Shown: positions 1-9,855, numbered from the stretch's first letter. The stretch: 64,000 bases of DNA from Bacteroidaceae bacterium (GCA_017470525.1 JAFUYM010000045.1:1-64000), one strand, 5' to 3'. Translations and numbers: made by a program. Notes: a model not told the origin generated them from the sequence alone.

Positions 1-79
1 AAGGGGATGGTGGCTACATATTGATGTTGTGCTGTTGCTTTTTACTGAAAGCTGCTACTAACGACTCATAAATCTACCC

Positions 80-2330
80 TTAATCGTGTATTGGATGATA
101 GTTGCGGATTTTAGGATAATTATACAACCTTGCCACATCTTCTCCATTACCTCCATTTTCATATATCAAATCACGATATGTGAAAAATAAATTCCGAAAA
201 TGATTCCAAACTCTTTGTTTTTGTTCACTAGTCATATCCCCAATCTTTTGGTACAACATCTCCTCTATTAAATCCAGACTTTCTGAAAGACATACTTTTG
301 CCTCTTCGTACCTCGAACTTTTCCAATATAGAACTGCTAAGAGGCCCATTCCTTCAGCTAACCATTTATTATCATTTGACCTTGATGTTAATATGCCATT
401 CTTGATGTGTTCGATGGCTCTGATTGTGTCCCCTTTTGCAAAATAAGTGATAGCCAAATTGTATTGTGTGGCAATAATGTAATCTTTCTGTCCTAAATTT
501 TCCCAAAACTTCAAACTTTGTTCTTCACATCGAATAGCCTCTTCAAACTCTTCATTTTCTCGATAAAGTGTGGCTAACCCGATAAGGTGAAGATTATAGA
601 AATCTTGATCGTTTGGCATAACTTGTAGTATTTTCCCAGCCTTCTTTTCTTCCTCAATAGCCCTCTTTATCTCTCCTTTTTTTGAATAAATCATTGCCAA
701 TCTCGAATGATGGTCAGCTTTTGAACGTTCTATCCTATCCTGAGTGATAGAAAGAAGTTCTATTCTCTTCATCTCATTCATAGCATCCGTCACATATTGC
801 TCAGCGCTTACATTGTTAGATAAAATACTCAAACTTTTTTGTACATACAATTCTGCTTGGTCAAAATCATATTTGTTTTGGTAACAATCGCCGATATTGT
901 TTAAGCATTCTGCAAGTGAAAGCCAATCTGATGTGTCCTCATAGATAGAACAAGCCACTTCAAGCATTTGTATTGCTTGCTCATAATCTTCTAAAACAAT
1001 ATAACTCATCGCGAGGTCATTTAAAAGATCCGCATAATTTGTGGATTTTACATGTAACGTCTCGTAAATATGTTTTCCCTCTTTCCCTGTTGAGATTGCT
1101 TCATTTCTAAGATTGGCATGTCCTTGATAACGGCATTTCAAACCTAACACTTCTGCATATTTTTCAGTATTATCCCATCCTTTTTCTTTTAATATGGATA
1201 GGGCTTTATCACAATATAACATTGCACGATTGAGATTTTCCTGAAGTTCATATGAGAATGCAATAGATTTAAATATGTCAACAAAAGCCACAGATGTATT
1301 ATCAACAAAATCCGGCATAGAAACCAATTCCTCTTCCACCATCTTGATATTACCTTGCTCAAGTGTTAATACAGCATTATAAAGTTCATTCACATATTTA
1401 TCAGAGTCTCCTATATTTCGTCTTACTTCAATGGCTTTTTGCTGATAGTACAAGGAACTTTCATTATCCCCAATATCATCATATTCGGATGCCAAGAATC
1501 GCAATGTTAAGGCATATTCGTTATCAATAGCATGAATTAGTTTGAACAAATCTATAGACTCTTTATATGTTTTAATAGACATTTCATTATCTGATGCATG
1601 AGAATAAAACTGTGCAAGAGTCCTCACAAGCATGGCATAATTATATTTATCCTCTTCTCCCCAAACTTCAGCATGAATATCTTTAAGATGATTCATCCCA
1701 TTAATGGCCTCTTCATAAAATTTGTATTTTTCATACATAAAACAAGCCCCTAATAATGAGTTGAAATACTCCATAGACTTTACTCCATGAATGTATTTTG
1801 CCGCCTCCACCTCTTTTTCCTTATACTGAAGAGCCAAAGAATCATTTCCTGCATTATCAAAGATAGATGACATATTTGAATAATGCTCATAATCAGTTTC
1901 TTTGTATGAAGATTCAAAATGTTCTTTGACATTTATTCCATAGATATTAAAATGCCTCTTCGTTAAGATCTTCAATAAAATCCAGTTTTGTGGCATCCCC
2001 TATACTTGGAAAAAGGAATGTGATTTGTACAAACCCGCCAAAACGAAAATCACGTTGTTGAGGGCTAAAAGGCAAATCTGGGCACCTTAATATTCTATAT
2101 TTCTTGCGCTTACCATGGTCATACAAATAGGTGTCTTTGGATATTCTTGCCCATGAACCTGCTTCTGCTTTATATGTACAATGAACAAATGTTGTATCCT
2201 TTGTCACCTCAATCTTATTGATATGCAAACTTGGTGCGTCAGTCCTGTCAAAAACTGGTTCTATATAAGTTTGTGCTATACCTGTCATACAGCACATAAC
2301 AAAGAACAATAAAGATATTAAACTTCTCAT
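80..2330 (-). pseudogene. Secreted tetratricopeptide-repeat protein, frameshifted
   Basis: Two overlapping reading frames encode one protein. The first (from ATG 2330) has a signal peptide starting MRSLISLLFF and ending near TGIAQ, then a roughly 100-residue beta-rich domain ending KLDFIEDLNEEAF and a stop at 1947-1949. The second continues in the next frame with NIYGINVKEHFESSYKE and about 600 residues of TPR helices with recurring A-LxY--KA-E and YxxAI patterns. Skipping one base of the A4 run at 1949-1952 (+ strand) joins them into about 749 residues. The ATG at 2330 is preferred over the upstream TTG at 2351 because that codon lies inside the -7 promoter element. Such proteins in this group are exported and probably act as protein-binding scaffolds; the function is unknown. 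The lesion could be a real pseudogene, phase variation or a sequencing error. The region is A+T-rich compared with the housekeeping genes. Confidence 0.8.
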
Positions 2331-2347
2331 GGAAAAATGTTTTTTTT

Positions 2348-2356
2348 GCAAATTTA
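2348..2356 (-). promoter_or_regulatory. -7 element of TPR gene promoter
   Basis: TAAATTTGC read on the minus strand matches the Bacteroidetes TAnnTTTG -7 element. It lies 18 bases before the ATG at 2330, so the leader would be very short. Confidence 0.6.
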
Positions 2357-2460
2357 CATTTTTTCTTCAAAAGTCGGTTACCTTTTCTGTTCTTTCTGTA
2401 TAAAAGGATGAAAAATAACTCAAATAAATTCAATATTAACAATTTAAAACCAACACAATT

Positions 2461-2997
2461 ATGAAAAAGTTTTCAATGGTTCTCATGGCAATCACATTCG
2501 CCATCGTAGCAAATGCACAAAGTTACAACGTCGGTACATCCACATCCTCTACCGACTATTTCGGAAGAACAACGACAACCCATCGCAACCAGTACGGGCA
2601 GACGACAGGAACATCCACTTCATCAACGGACTATTTCGGAAGAACAACTACCACTCACAGAGATAGTTATGGCAACACTATCGGCACATCAACCAGTTCA
2701 ACCGATTATTTCGGAAACACTACAACGACCCATCGTGACCGATATGGAAACACGACAGGAACAGACAAGTCGAGCACCGATTATTTTGGTAATACCAACA
2801 CCCGTTACACAGACTCATACGGACGTTCCACAGGTTCCTCTTCTACCTCAACGGATTATTTTGGTAGAACAACCACAACTTATCGTGACAGAAATGGCCA
2901 AACTCAAGGCACATCCACTTCCTCCACAGACTACTTTGGGACTCGCCACACCCAACAACGAAGTAACAACTCAAACACCACCATTTGGACTTGGTGA
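2461..2997 (+). CDS. Secreted protein of six 25-residue Ser/Thr-rich repeats
   Basis: A 178-residue protein with a clear signal peptide (MKKFSMVLMAITFAIVANA, cleavage near residue 19). From residue 25 almost all of it is a tandem repeat with an exact 25-residue period: five full units starting at residues 25, 50, 75, 100 and 125 and a partial one at 150. The consensus is GTSTSSTDYFGxTTTTxRDxYG, with STDYFG kept in every copy. It ends NNSNTTIWTW. The RDxYG part recalls YD/RHS repeats, but the unit is too short and too Ser/Thr-rich to assign it there. I do not recognise the family. An envelope or surface location follows from the signal peptide; function unknown. It is divergent from the TPR gene and ends at a strong terminator. 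Confidence 0.8.
   Translation: MKKFSMVLMAITFAIVANAQSYNVGTSTSSTDYFGRTTTTHRNQYGQTTGTSTSSTDYFGRTTTTHRDSYGNTIGTSTSSTDYFGNTTTTHRDRYGNTTGTDKSSTDYFGNTNTRYTDSYGRSTGSSSTSTDYFGRTTTTYRDRNGQTQGTSTSSTDYFGTRHTQQRSNNSNTTIWTW
2533..2955 (+). repeat. Coding tandem repeat, 75-bp period
   Basis: Five and a half 75-bp units encode the 25-residue repeats. The units differ at many third positions, so the array is not a fresh slippage product, but copy number could still change by recombination. Confidence 0.85.
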
Positions 2998-3012
2998 AAA
3001 TATTCCACATTG

Positions 3013-3050
3013 AACCCAGAAAAGTCAATACACACTTTTCTGGGTTTTCT
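3013..3050 (+). terminator. Intrinsic terminator after the repeat protein
   Basis: A perfect 13-bp stem (AACCCAGAAAAGT at 3013-3025 with its complement at 3034-3046) is followed by TTTCTTT, 15 bases after the stop codon. Confidence 0.85.
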
Positions 3051-3093
3051 TTATACGCTGATCATGGGCAATCCATCGATTCAGATCGAGTGC

Positions 3094-3127
3094 TGAATTG
3101 ATTCAACACGTGAGTTGAATCAATTCA
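3094..3127. repeat. Inverted repeat, 14-bp perfect stem
   Basis: TGAATTGATTCAAC at 3094-3107 is the exact complement of 3114-3127, with a 6-base loop. There is no following U-tract, so it is more likely an operator-like or repeat element than a terminator. Confidence 0.6.
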
Positions 3128-3465
3128 AATTTTTGGGGGACCGTGGTTATACTAATGCCATAGTTATGGAAGGATTGATTGAATTGTACAGAGTCGATAT
3201 AGCGTATAATGGATTTATTGAAATGATACAAAAGTAGGCATTTTCTTTGAGACACACAAGAATTTGTTGCCTTTTCTGATAAAACCGAGACGAAAAAGTT
3301 GCACCTATTTGATAAAACCGAGAGAAAGATGCATGCGTTTCAACTCAACCTCGCGTGTCTCATACCTGCGGCTTCGTTATACACGCGTTCTGTTCTTGTC
3401 TTGTGCTTCATTGTCACTTTCTTTTTTGCCTCCTAAAGTGACAACTTTTTCTAGTCTAAGTCACC

Positions 3466-3718
3466 TTCAATGTTCACCAAGGTTGCTTGCCCGTGTCTTG
3501 CGAGAACAATGCCCTATATATTCTGCAAACGATTGCCCGTATCTTGTTTGCTCTGTTGCTCGTCATCTCAAACGTCTCCCTTCTATGTCTTGCTCTGCCT
3601 CTTGCCAATGTCTTCGGAGTTCCGTCGCCCGTCATTACCTTGTTCTGAGGCTCGTCATCTCGTTCCCCTGAGGCTCGTCATTACTTTGCTCTCTGGCTCG
3701 TGTCTTCTGTAGAGGTGT
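3466..3718. repeat. Degenerate 23-bp-period tandem array (locus 1)
   Basis: GCYCGT or a close variant recurs at 3489, 3535, 3558, 3627, 3650, 3673 and 3696, and weaker units (for example GCCAATGTC at 3604) fill the intervening 23-bp phases. All spacings are multiples of exactly 23. The period is not a multiple of three, which argues against coding. Confidence 0.7.
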
Positions 3719-3781
3719 TGTCGCAGGGATGAATCAAGAGGTTTCAGAGCAATGTGTGAAGATATTTCTGGGGATGGGACG

Positions 3782-4060
3782 AAAATACATTCTCTTTTCA
3801 TTCGCTTACCCGAATTTTTCGTACCGTTGGCTTCGCCGAAAGTGCATTCGCACTAATCATTATTTATTTCCCTTTTGCGTTCGGAAAAATCCAAAGACTC
3901 CGAACTTGTTCGCCTGAACACCACTGAATAATTAAAAATGAGTGAAGAATTTTGGTATTTCTCTCACTTATTAAATAAAATTCTCTCGTTCAGAAAAGAA
4001 AATACATTCTCTTTTCATTCGCTTACCCGAATTTTTCGTACCGTTGGCTTCGCCGAAAGT
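3782..4060 (+). repeat. Pair of identical 63-bp direct repeats
   Basis: Positions 3782-3844 and 3998-4060 are identical, 216 bases apart. Shorter shared pieces follow (CGTTCGGAAAAATCCAAA and TTTGGTATTTCTCTCACTTA), so a larger module seems to have been duplicated. The second copy leads into the glyA promoter. Confidence 0.8.
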
Positions 4061-4087
4061 ACTCACGTTCGGAAAAATCCAAATAAA

Positions 4088-4120
4088 TTTGGTATTTCTC
4101 TCACTTATTCGTACCTTTGC
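4088..4120 (+). promoter_or_regulatory. glyA promoter
   Basis: A -33-like TTTGG at 4088-4092 and a -7 element TACCTTTGC at 4112-4120 are about 20 bases apart, as expected for Bacteroidetes sigma-70 promoters, 61 bases before the glyA start. Confidence 0.75.
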
Positions 4121-4181
4121 ATGTTTTTCAACATAAACTACACACATTTAGCAGATAAATACTAACAATAAAAGATAAAAT

Positions 4182-5462
4182 ATGGAAAGAGACAATGTGA
4201 TTTTCTCTCTTATCGAGAAGGAGCATCAGCGTCAGTTGAAAGGTATTGAACTGATTGCATCGGAAAACTTTGTGAGCGACCAGGTGATGGAAGCAATGGG
4301 CAGTTACTGCACGAACAAGTATGCAGAAGGTTATCCTGGTCACCGTTACTATGGCGGTTGTCAAGTGGTGGATGAGATTGAGCAGTTGGCAATTGACCGT
4401 GCATGCGAACTTTTCGGTGCTGAGTTTGCCAATGTACAGCCACATTCTGGCGCACAGGCAAATGCTGCCGTGCTCCTCGCTGTGCTGAAGCCCGGCGACG
4501 TGTTTATGGGCTTGAACCTCGACCACGGTGGTCACCTCTCTCATGGTTCGCTGGTAAACACTTCTGGCATCCTTTATAAGCCTGTAGGTTACAACCTCAA
4601 TAAGGAAACAGGTCGTGTGGATTACGACGAGATGGAAGCCCTTGCAAAGGAACACAAACCCAAACTCATCATCGGTGGCGGTTCTGCTTACAGCCGTGAG
4701 TGGGATTATGTCCGCATGCGCAAGATTGCCGATGAGGTGGGTGCCCTCCTGATGATTGACATGGCACACCCTGCAGGTCTCATCGCCGCAGGTCTTTTGG
4801 AGAACCCCGTGAAGTATGCTCACATCGTGACCACCACTACTCATAAGACCCTTCGTGGTCCTCGCGGCGGTTTGATTCTGTTGGGCAAGGACTTCGACAA
4901 TCCTTGGGGCTACAAGACTCCAAAGGGTGTAGTGAAGAAGATGTCTCAACTTATCAACTCTGCCGTATTCCCAGGACAGCAAGGCGGTCCACTGGAGCAT
5001 GTGATTGCGGCTAAGGCTGTGGCTTTCGGCGAGGCTCTGAAGCCAGAGTTCAAGGAATATCAGAAGCAGGTGAAGAAGAACGCTGCCGTATTGGCTGACG
5101 AGTTGATGAAGCGTGGTTTTGCCATTGTGAGCGGTGGCACCGACAACCACTCAATGCTGGTTGACCTCCGTCCTAAGTACCCAGAATTGACGGGTAAGGT
5201 GGCTGAGAATGCCCTCGTTGCTGCCGACATCACCATCAACAAGAACATGGTACCGTTCGACACTCGTTCCGCTTTCCAGACTTCAGGTTTCCGCCTCGGC
5301 ACACCTGCCATCACCACTCGTGGTGCGAAGGAAGACCTCATGGTGAAGATTGCGGCATGGATTGAGGAAGTGCTCAACGACCCAGAGAACGAGGCTGTGA
5401 TTGCTAAGGTTCGTGGCGAGGTGAACGAGACAATGAAGAGTTACCCACTCTTTGCTTGGTAA
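4182..5462 (+). CDS. glyA: Serine hydroxymethyltransferase
   Basis: A cytoplasmic PLP enzyme interconverting serine and glycine while loading tetrahydrofolate with a one-carbon unit. The 426-residue length is normal. Visible hallmarks are IELIASENF near residue 25, [15 protein letters not shown] in the substrate/PLP region, and the PLP-lysine motif [15 protein letters not shown] near residues 220-235. The ATG follows a good promoter. It appears to be the first gene of a + strand run into rlmN, with a 67-base gap that holds an 8-bp dyad (CAACGAAT/ATTCGTTG). With serA and serC elsewhere in the window, it covers serine/glycine metabolism. Confidence 0.97.
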   Translation: MERDNVIFSLIEKEHQRQLKGIELIASENFVSDQVMEAMGSYCTNKYAEGYPGHRYYGGCQVVDEIEQLAIDRACELFGAEFANVQPHSGAQANAAVLLAVLKPGDVFMGLNLDHGGHLSHGSLVNTSGILYKPVGYNLNKETGRVDYDEMEALAKEHKPKLIIGGGSAYSREWDYVRMRKIADEVGALLMIDMAHPAGLIAAGLLENPVKYAHIVTTTTHKTLRGPRGGLILLGKDFDNPWGYKTPKGVVKKMSQLINSAVFPGQQGGPLEHVIAAKAVAFGEALKPEFKEYQKQVKKNAAVLADELMKRGFAIVSGGTDNHSMLVDLRPKYPELTGKVAENALVAADITINKNMVPFDTRSAFQTSGFRLGTPAITTRGAKEDLMVKIAAWIEEVLNDPENEAVIAKVRGEVNETMKSYPLFAW

Positions 5463-5529
5463 CATATAGTTTTTTCAACAACGAATTGAACGAATTAAGC
5501 GAATTTTCATTCGTTGTAAAACATGTAAA

Positions 5530-6606
5530 ATGAGTAAGTCTCCCCTCTTAGGTATGACATTGAAAGAGTTGCAGGACGTGTGCCTGCAACTCTCTATGCC
5601 TAAATTCACTGCCAAACAAATGGCACAGTGGATATACGGCAAGCATGTGCATGCCATCGACGAAATGACCAACCTCTCTAAGGTAAACCGCGAGAAGTTG
5701 GGTTCGTTGTTTTGTGTGGGCTGTGCTGCTCCTGTCGAGACTCAGAAGAGCAAGGACGGTACGGTGAAGTACCTCTTCCCTACTGAAAACGGGAAGTTTG
5801 TGGAGACCGTATATATTCCCGAAGGCGACCGTGCCACCTTGTGTGTGAGTTGCCAAGTGGGATGCAAAATGAACTGCCTTTTCTGTCAGACAGGCAAGCA
5901 GGGATGGCAAGGCGACTTGACCGTCAGAGACATCCTCAACCAGATTTACACGGTGGACCAACTTTTGGCAAAGGAAGGAGGCACTCCGCTGAGCAACATC
6001 GTCTTCATGGGACAGGGAGAGCCACTGGATAATCTTGACCATGTGCTGAAGGCAACCGAGATTCTGACAGCGGATTATGGTTGGGCATGGAGTCCGAGGC
6101 GCATCACCATCTCTACCGTGGGATTGAAAACGAACATGCGCAGACTACTTGACGAGAGCGAATGCCATGTAGCCGTGTCACTCCACTCACCCATTCACGA
6201 ACAGCGTTTGCAACTGATGCCAGCCGAGAAGCAATTCCCCATCGCTGACATCGTGGCAATGTTGAAAGAATATGACTGGAGCCATCAGCGGCGCATCACT
6301 TTCGAGTACACCATGTTTGGAGGCACCAACGACTCGCCACTGCATGCCAAGGAACTGACCAAACTGTTACGTGAACTTTTCTGCCGTGTCAACCTCATCC
6401 GCTGGCACAAAGTGCCTGATGTGCCGCTGAAAGAGGTAGAGACGGAAACCATGGAACATTTCCGTGACTACCTGAACAATCATGGCATCACCACCACCAT
6501 CCGTGCCTCAAGAGGACAAGACATTTGGGCAGCATGCGGACTGCTCTCCACCAGCCCACGCGCTGGACGTCTTTCTTCTTCCGACAAACAAAAAGACTAT
6601 CAATAA
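5530..6606 (+). CDS. rlmN: 23S rRNA (adenine-2503-C2)-methyltransferase RlmN
   Basis: A radical-SAM enzyme that methylates C2 of A2503 in 23S rRNA (and A37 of some tRNAs in family members). The protein has 358 residues. The cluster motif CxxxCxxC is seen as GCKMNCLFCQTG near residues 113-124, followed by the GQGEPLDN SAM-binding segment. The C-terminal IWAACGLL carries the cysteine that helps resolve the methylated intermediate. It lies 17 bases before a DUF4837 gene on the same strand, so cotranscription is likely. Confidence 0.96.
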   Translation: MSKSPLLGMTLKELQDVCLQLSMPKFTAKQMAQWIYGKHVHAIDEMTNLSKVNREKLGSLFCVGCAAPVETQKSKDGTVKYLFPTENGKFVETVYIPEGDRATLCVSCQVGCKMNCLFCQTGKQGWQGDLTVRDILNQIYTVDQLLAKEGGTPLSNIVFMGQGEPLDNLDHVLKATEILTADYGWAWSPRRITISTVGLKTNMRRLLDESECHVAVSLHSPIHEQRLQLMPAEKQFPIADIVAMLKEYDWSHQRRITFEYTMFGGTNDSPLHAKELTKLLRELFCRVNLIRWHKVPDVPLKEVETETMEHFRDYLNNHGITTTIRASRGQDIWAACGLLSTSPRAGRLSSSDKQKDYQ

Positions 6607-6623
6607 TCTGAAAATCAACCGAT

Positions 6624-7661
6624 ATGAAACTAAAACTGATAGCAATACTTTTACTCCTTACTGGCATCTTTGCGGCATGTAACGACAATCCGACAACAGG
6701 CAAAAGACACAAGAGAAGTGCCAGTTTGCTGACACCCGCCTCGTCAGGCAATCCTTACGAAGTGATGGTGGTGGCAGATGACAGTGTGTGGACAGGCTAT
6801 GCAGGAAAAGCCATCCAAACCATTCTCGACAAGCCTCTCAGAGGTTTGCCGCAGGATGAACCGCAGTTTCACAAGAGTCACATTACAGAAAAGCACTACG
6901 ACCACATCACCAACCTGTTCCGTAACATCTTCCGCATCAACATTGGGAAAGAATACACACAGGCAAAAATGACTGTGGAGAAAGACCTGCATTCCACGCC
7001 CCAAATGATCATTACGGTGAATGCGCCCAATCAACAAGACGCTTCCATCTACATCACCGAACACACCAAGGATATCGAAAGCCTCATCACCAGCGAGGAA
7101 ATCAATCGCGAGGCAAATGACCTCTACTTTGAGCATAATATCAAGTTTGCCAAGAAAGTGAAGGAGATGTTTGACTGTGAGTTCTACATTCCAGGCGACA
7201 TCAAGAAAATGAAGGTTGGTGAAGATTTCATTTGGGCAAGCGACGACGGCTTGTCCACCATTCAAAACATCTGCATTTATTCCTTACCGTACGTGAGCGA
7301 GAAGATGTTTACGAAAAAGCCATATATTGCCTTGCGCGACACTGTGATGAAACGTAATATTCCTGGTGGGAAACCTGGTCAATGGATGCAGACGAACCCC
7401 AACTTTGTTTGGACGAAGAACATCAACGTGGCTGGTCAGTATGCCATGGAAGCACGTGGACTATGGGAAATGAGAAATGATGCAATGGGCGGTCCTTTCA
7501 TCAGCCACTCTCGCATTGACAAAAAGAATGGGCGTGTCATCGTAGTGGAAGGTTTTGTCTATGCACCTGAAAAGATGAAACGTACCATGATTAGGCGGCT
7601 CGAAGCGGCTTTATACACATTAGAAACTCCAAGTGACGAAGAGAACAACACTAAAAAATAA
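6624..7661 (+). CDS. DUF4837 family lipoprotein
   Basis: A 345-residue protein with a lipoprotein signal (MKLKLIAILLLLTGIFAAC, lipobox FAAC). After a short polar linker it starts GNPYEVMVVADDSVW, typical of the Bacteroidetes family DUF4837. The rest is alternating alpha/beta sequence ending in a polar tail. No enzymatic motif is evident and the biochemical role is unknown; an outer- or inner-membrane-anchored periplasmic location is inferred. Only 8 bases separate it from the PdxA-like gene, so the two are very probably cotranscribed. Confidence 0.85.
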   Translation: MKLKLIAILLLLTGIFAACNDNPTTGKRHKRSASLLTPASSGNPYEVMVVADDSVWTGYAGKAIQTILDKPLRGLPQDEPQFHKSHITEKHYDHITNLFRNIFRINIGKEYTQAKMTVEKDLHSTPQMIITVNAPNQQDASIYITEHTKDIESLITSEEINREANDLYFEHNIKFAKKVKEMFDCEFYIPGDIKKMKVGEDFIWASDDGLSTIQNICIYSLPYVSEKMFTKKPYIALRDTVMKRNIPGGKPGQWMQTNPNFVWTKNINVAGQYAMEARGLWEMRNDAMGGPFISHSRIDKKNGRVIVVEGFVYAPEKMKRTMIRRLEAALYTLETPSDEENNTKK

Positions 7662-7669
7662 TTAACAAT

Positions 7670-8752
7670 ATGATGAAAATAGGCATAACACCCGGCGACA
7701 TCAACGGTGTCGGCTACGAATTAATACTCAGAACCTTTGAAACGGAAGAGATGGCTTCCATGATTATCCCCGTCATCTATGGTTCACCTAAAACGGCAAC
7801 CTACCATCGCAAGGCATTGGGCAACCAAGCCAGTTTTCAAGTGATTGAATCTGCTGAACAAGCCAAGTTGGGTACAGTCAGCATGATTAACTGCTTCGGA
7901 GAAGATGAACAGAAAATCGAGTTCGGACAAGCCACTGAAGAAGCAGGACAGGCTGCACTCATCGCTCTGAACAGGGCATTGGAAGATTTGCAGGAAGGAA
8001 AGATTGATGCATTGGTAACATGTCCTCTGAACAACAAAACCATCAAATTGGAAAATGGTGAGCCCTTCTTGGGACAGAGCCACTACATCGAACAAACTGT
8101 TGGCGAAGGAAAGAAGGGGCTCAAAATCCTCATCAGCCCCACCTTACGCATTGCCCTTGCAACAGACAAGATTCCTGTGTCAGAGATTGCACCAGCCATC
8201 ACCAAAGAGAACATTGCAGAGAAGTTGGTGATTCTGCATAACACATTGAAGCGCGACTTCTTCATCGACAATCCACGCATTGCCGTATTGGCACTCAATC
8301 CTTATACAGACGGCAAGGAAGAGCAGGAAATCATTGCGCCTGTTGTAGAAGAACTCTTCAAGAGAGGGGTACGCTGTATGGGTCCCTACGCTGCTGAAGA
8401 GTTTTTCGGCACCAATAACCACGAGCGTTTTGATGCCACTCTCGCCATGTACTATGACCAAGGTGTGTCAGCATTCAAGGCACTTTCCCTCAACGAAGGC
8501 TCCTACTACACAGCAGGACTCCCTTACATCCGCACAGCACCAGCAATGGGGGTCTGCTACAACATGGCAGGCAAGGATATGGTGGACGAAGACTCGTTCC
8601 GCCAAGCCATCTATACGGCGACGGATATCATCCACTGCCGCACCAATTTCGACAGAGAACGTGTCAATCCTCTCAAGAAGCAATACTTCGAAAAGCGTGA
8701 TGATTCCGACAAACTGAAACTTGACCAAGTATCGGAAGAAGAAGAGGACTGA
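7670..8752 (+). CDS. PdxA-like 4-hydroxythreonine-4-phosphate dehydrogenase family, metal site lost
   Basis: A 360-residue protein that aligns in outline with PdxA, the NAD- and metal-dependent dehydrogenase of vitamin B6 synthesis: GITPGDINGVGYE at the start, CPLNNKTI, FDATLAMYYDQG and YTAGLPYIRT. As I remember the family, three histidines bind the metal in the contexts THxP (or GHIP), LNPHAG and MYHDQG. Here these read ATDKIP (about 8155-8175), LNPYTD (about 8293-8310) and MYYDQG (about 8447-8464), and the substrate segment usually reading DHGTA is AMGVC. All three metal ligands therefore appear replaced. It may be a divergent paralog with another substrate, or inactive, so I give no symbol. 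It sits between DUF4837 and a flippase-like gene. Confidence 0.8.
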   Translation: MMKIGITPGDINGVGYELILRTFETEEMASMIIPVIYGSPKTATYHRKALGNQASFQVIESAEQAKLGTVSMINCFGEDEQKIEFGQATEEAGQAALIALNRALEDLQEGKIDALVTCPLNNKTIKLENGEPFLGQSHYIEQTVGEGKKGLKILISPTLRIALATDKIPVSEIAPAITKENIAEKLVILHNTLKRDFFIDNPRIAVLALNPYTDGKEEQEIIAPVVEELFKRGVRCMGPYAAEEFFGTNNHERFDATLAMYYDQGVSAFKALSLNEGSYYTAGLPYIRTAPAMGVCYNMAGKDMVDEDSFRQAIYTATDIIHCRTNFDRERVNPLKKQYFEKRDDSDKLKLDQVSEEEED

Positions 8753-8795
8753 GAATTTTGAAAGGCTAAAGGTGAGAAATTGAAAGACTGAAAGA

Positions 8796-9824
8796 TTGAA
8801 GAATAAAACCCGAAATATTTTCTTTGCGTTTGGACTCATCGCCGTGGTGGTGATGCTGTTCACTTTCAAGGTGTCGTTCGTCCAACTGTGGGCAGACATC
8901 TGCCGTGCAGGCTATTGGCTTTTTGCCATTTTCGGGCTGTGGGTCATCCTCTACATCATGAATGCATGGACATGGCGTATTATCATTCGTGGTTCTGGCG
9001 ATTGCCCCATTCCTTTCTGGAAGATTCTGAAACTCACCATCACAGGGTTCGCCCTCAACTATGCGACCCCAGCGGGACTGATGGGTGGAGAGCCTTACAA
9101 AATCATGGAGTTGAAGCCCTATATCGGCACACAGCGAGCCACCTCCAGTGTGCTGCTCTTTGCCATGATGCACATTTTCGCCCATTTCTGGTTCTGGTTC
9201 ACAAGCATTGCTGTCTATCTTGTATTGGCATGCAGCAACCTCTTGCCATTGGATGTTGGCATGAGCATCGTGCTTCTCTTCATGCTCTGCTTCTGCGGAG
9301 GCGGCATCTACCTCTTCATCCGTGGATATAAAAATGGCATGGTGGTCAAGATCATCAAGTTCCTCAGCCGTATTCCTGGACTCAAAAAGTGGGCGAATCA
9401 GTTTGCAGAAAGCCACAAAGAAGACCTCCAGAAGATTGACCGACAAATCTCGGAACTTCAATCGCAAAATCAACGGAGTTTTTATGGGAGTTTCGCCCTT
9501 GAATATGTGGGTCGCATCCTTCAGAGTTTTGAAATCTATTTCATGCTCCTGCTTTTCGATGCTGGCACTGGCGGTGGACTCACTTTCGTTTACGCCTTCC
9601 TCATTCTATCGTTCACAAGCCTTTTTGCCAACCTCCTTTTCTTCATGCCTTTACAACTGGGCGGACGTGAAGGAGGCTTTGCCATGTCTGTCGCCCAGAT
9701 GGGCATGACTGCCGACATCGGTCTGTTTGTCAGCATCATTTGCCGTGTTCGCGAACTCTTCTGGACAGCCATCGGCTTACTGCTCATGAAAGTGGGTAAC
9801 AAGCAACCACCTATTAGTCGTTAG
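8796..9824 (+). CDS. Lysylphosphatidylglycerol-synthase-type membrane protein (UPF0104 flippase-like)
   Basis: A 342-residue polytopic inner-membrane protein with about eight hydrophobic segments, beginning NIFFAFGLIAVVVMLF and ending WTAIGLLLMKVGN. The segment LQLGGREGGFAMS near residues 285-298 resembles the GG-E-G signature of the LPG_synthase_TM family, members of which flip lipids or glycolipids. There is no attached synthase domain. The start is a TTG at 8796: an in-frame stop lies 13 bases upstream and no ATG or GTG lies between. It is 43 bases after the PdxA-like gene and 31 before the barrel protein, suggesting an envelope role. The substrate is unknown. Confidence 0.8.
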   Translation: MKNKTRNIFFAFGLIAVVVMLFTFKVSFVQLWADICRAGYWLFAIFGLWVILYIMNAWTWRIIIRGSGDCPIPFWKILKLTITGFALNYATPAGLMGGEPYKIMELKPYIGTQRATSSVLLFAMMHIFAHFWFWFTSIAVYLVLACSNLLPLDVGMSIVLLFMLCFCGGGIYLFIRGYKNGMVVKIIKFLSRIPGLKKWANQFAESHKEDLQKIDRQISELQSQNQRSFYGSFALEYVGRILQSFEIYFMLLLFDAGTGGGLTFVYAFLILSFTSLFANLLFFMPLQLGGREGGFAMSVAQMGMTADIGLFVSIICRVRELFWTAIGLLLMKVGNKQPPISR

Positions 9825-9855
9825 ATTCAATCTCGAATAGAAAAGTCTTCCATAC

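Larger units (their letters stand above)
3051..4087. other. Gene-poor repeat-rich intergenic stretch
   Basis: About 1 kb without a convincing gene. Open frames here give Cys/Ser/Leu-rich or Phe-rich peptides driven by the underlying repeats. The stretch holds a 14-bp-stem inverted repeat (3094-3127), a short frame ending at 3237 (GDRGYTNAIVMEGLIELYR...) that may be the tail of a lost gene, a degenerate 23-bp-period array (3466-3718) and two copies of a 63-bp direct repeat (3782 and 3998). Confidence 0.6.

Noticed and set aside
3264-4165. Several small frames in the repeat-rich gap
   Set aside because: They are Cys/Ser/Leu- or Phe-rich and driven by 23-bp and 63-bp repeats whose periods do not keep a reading frame.
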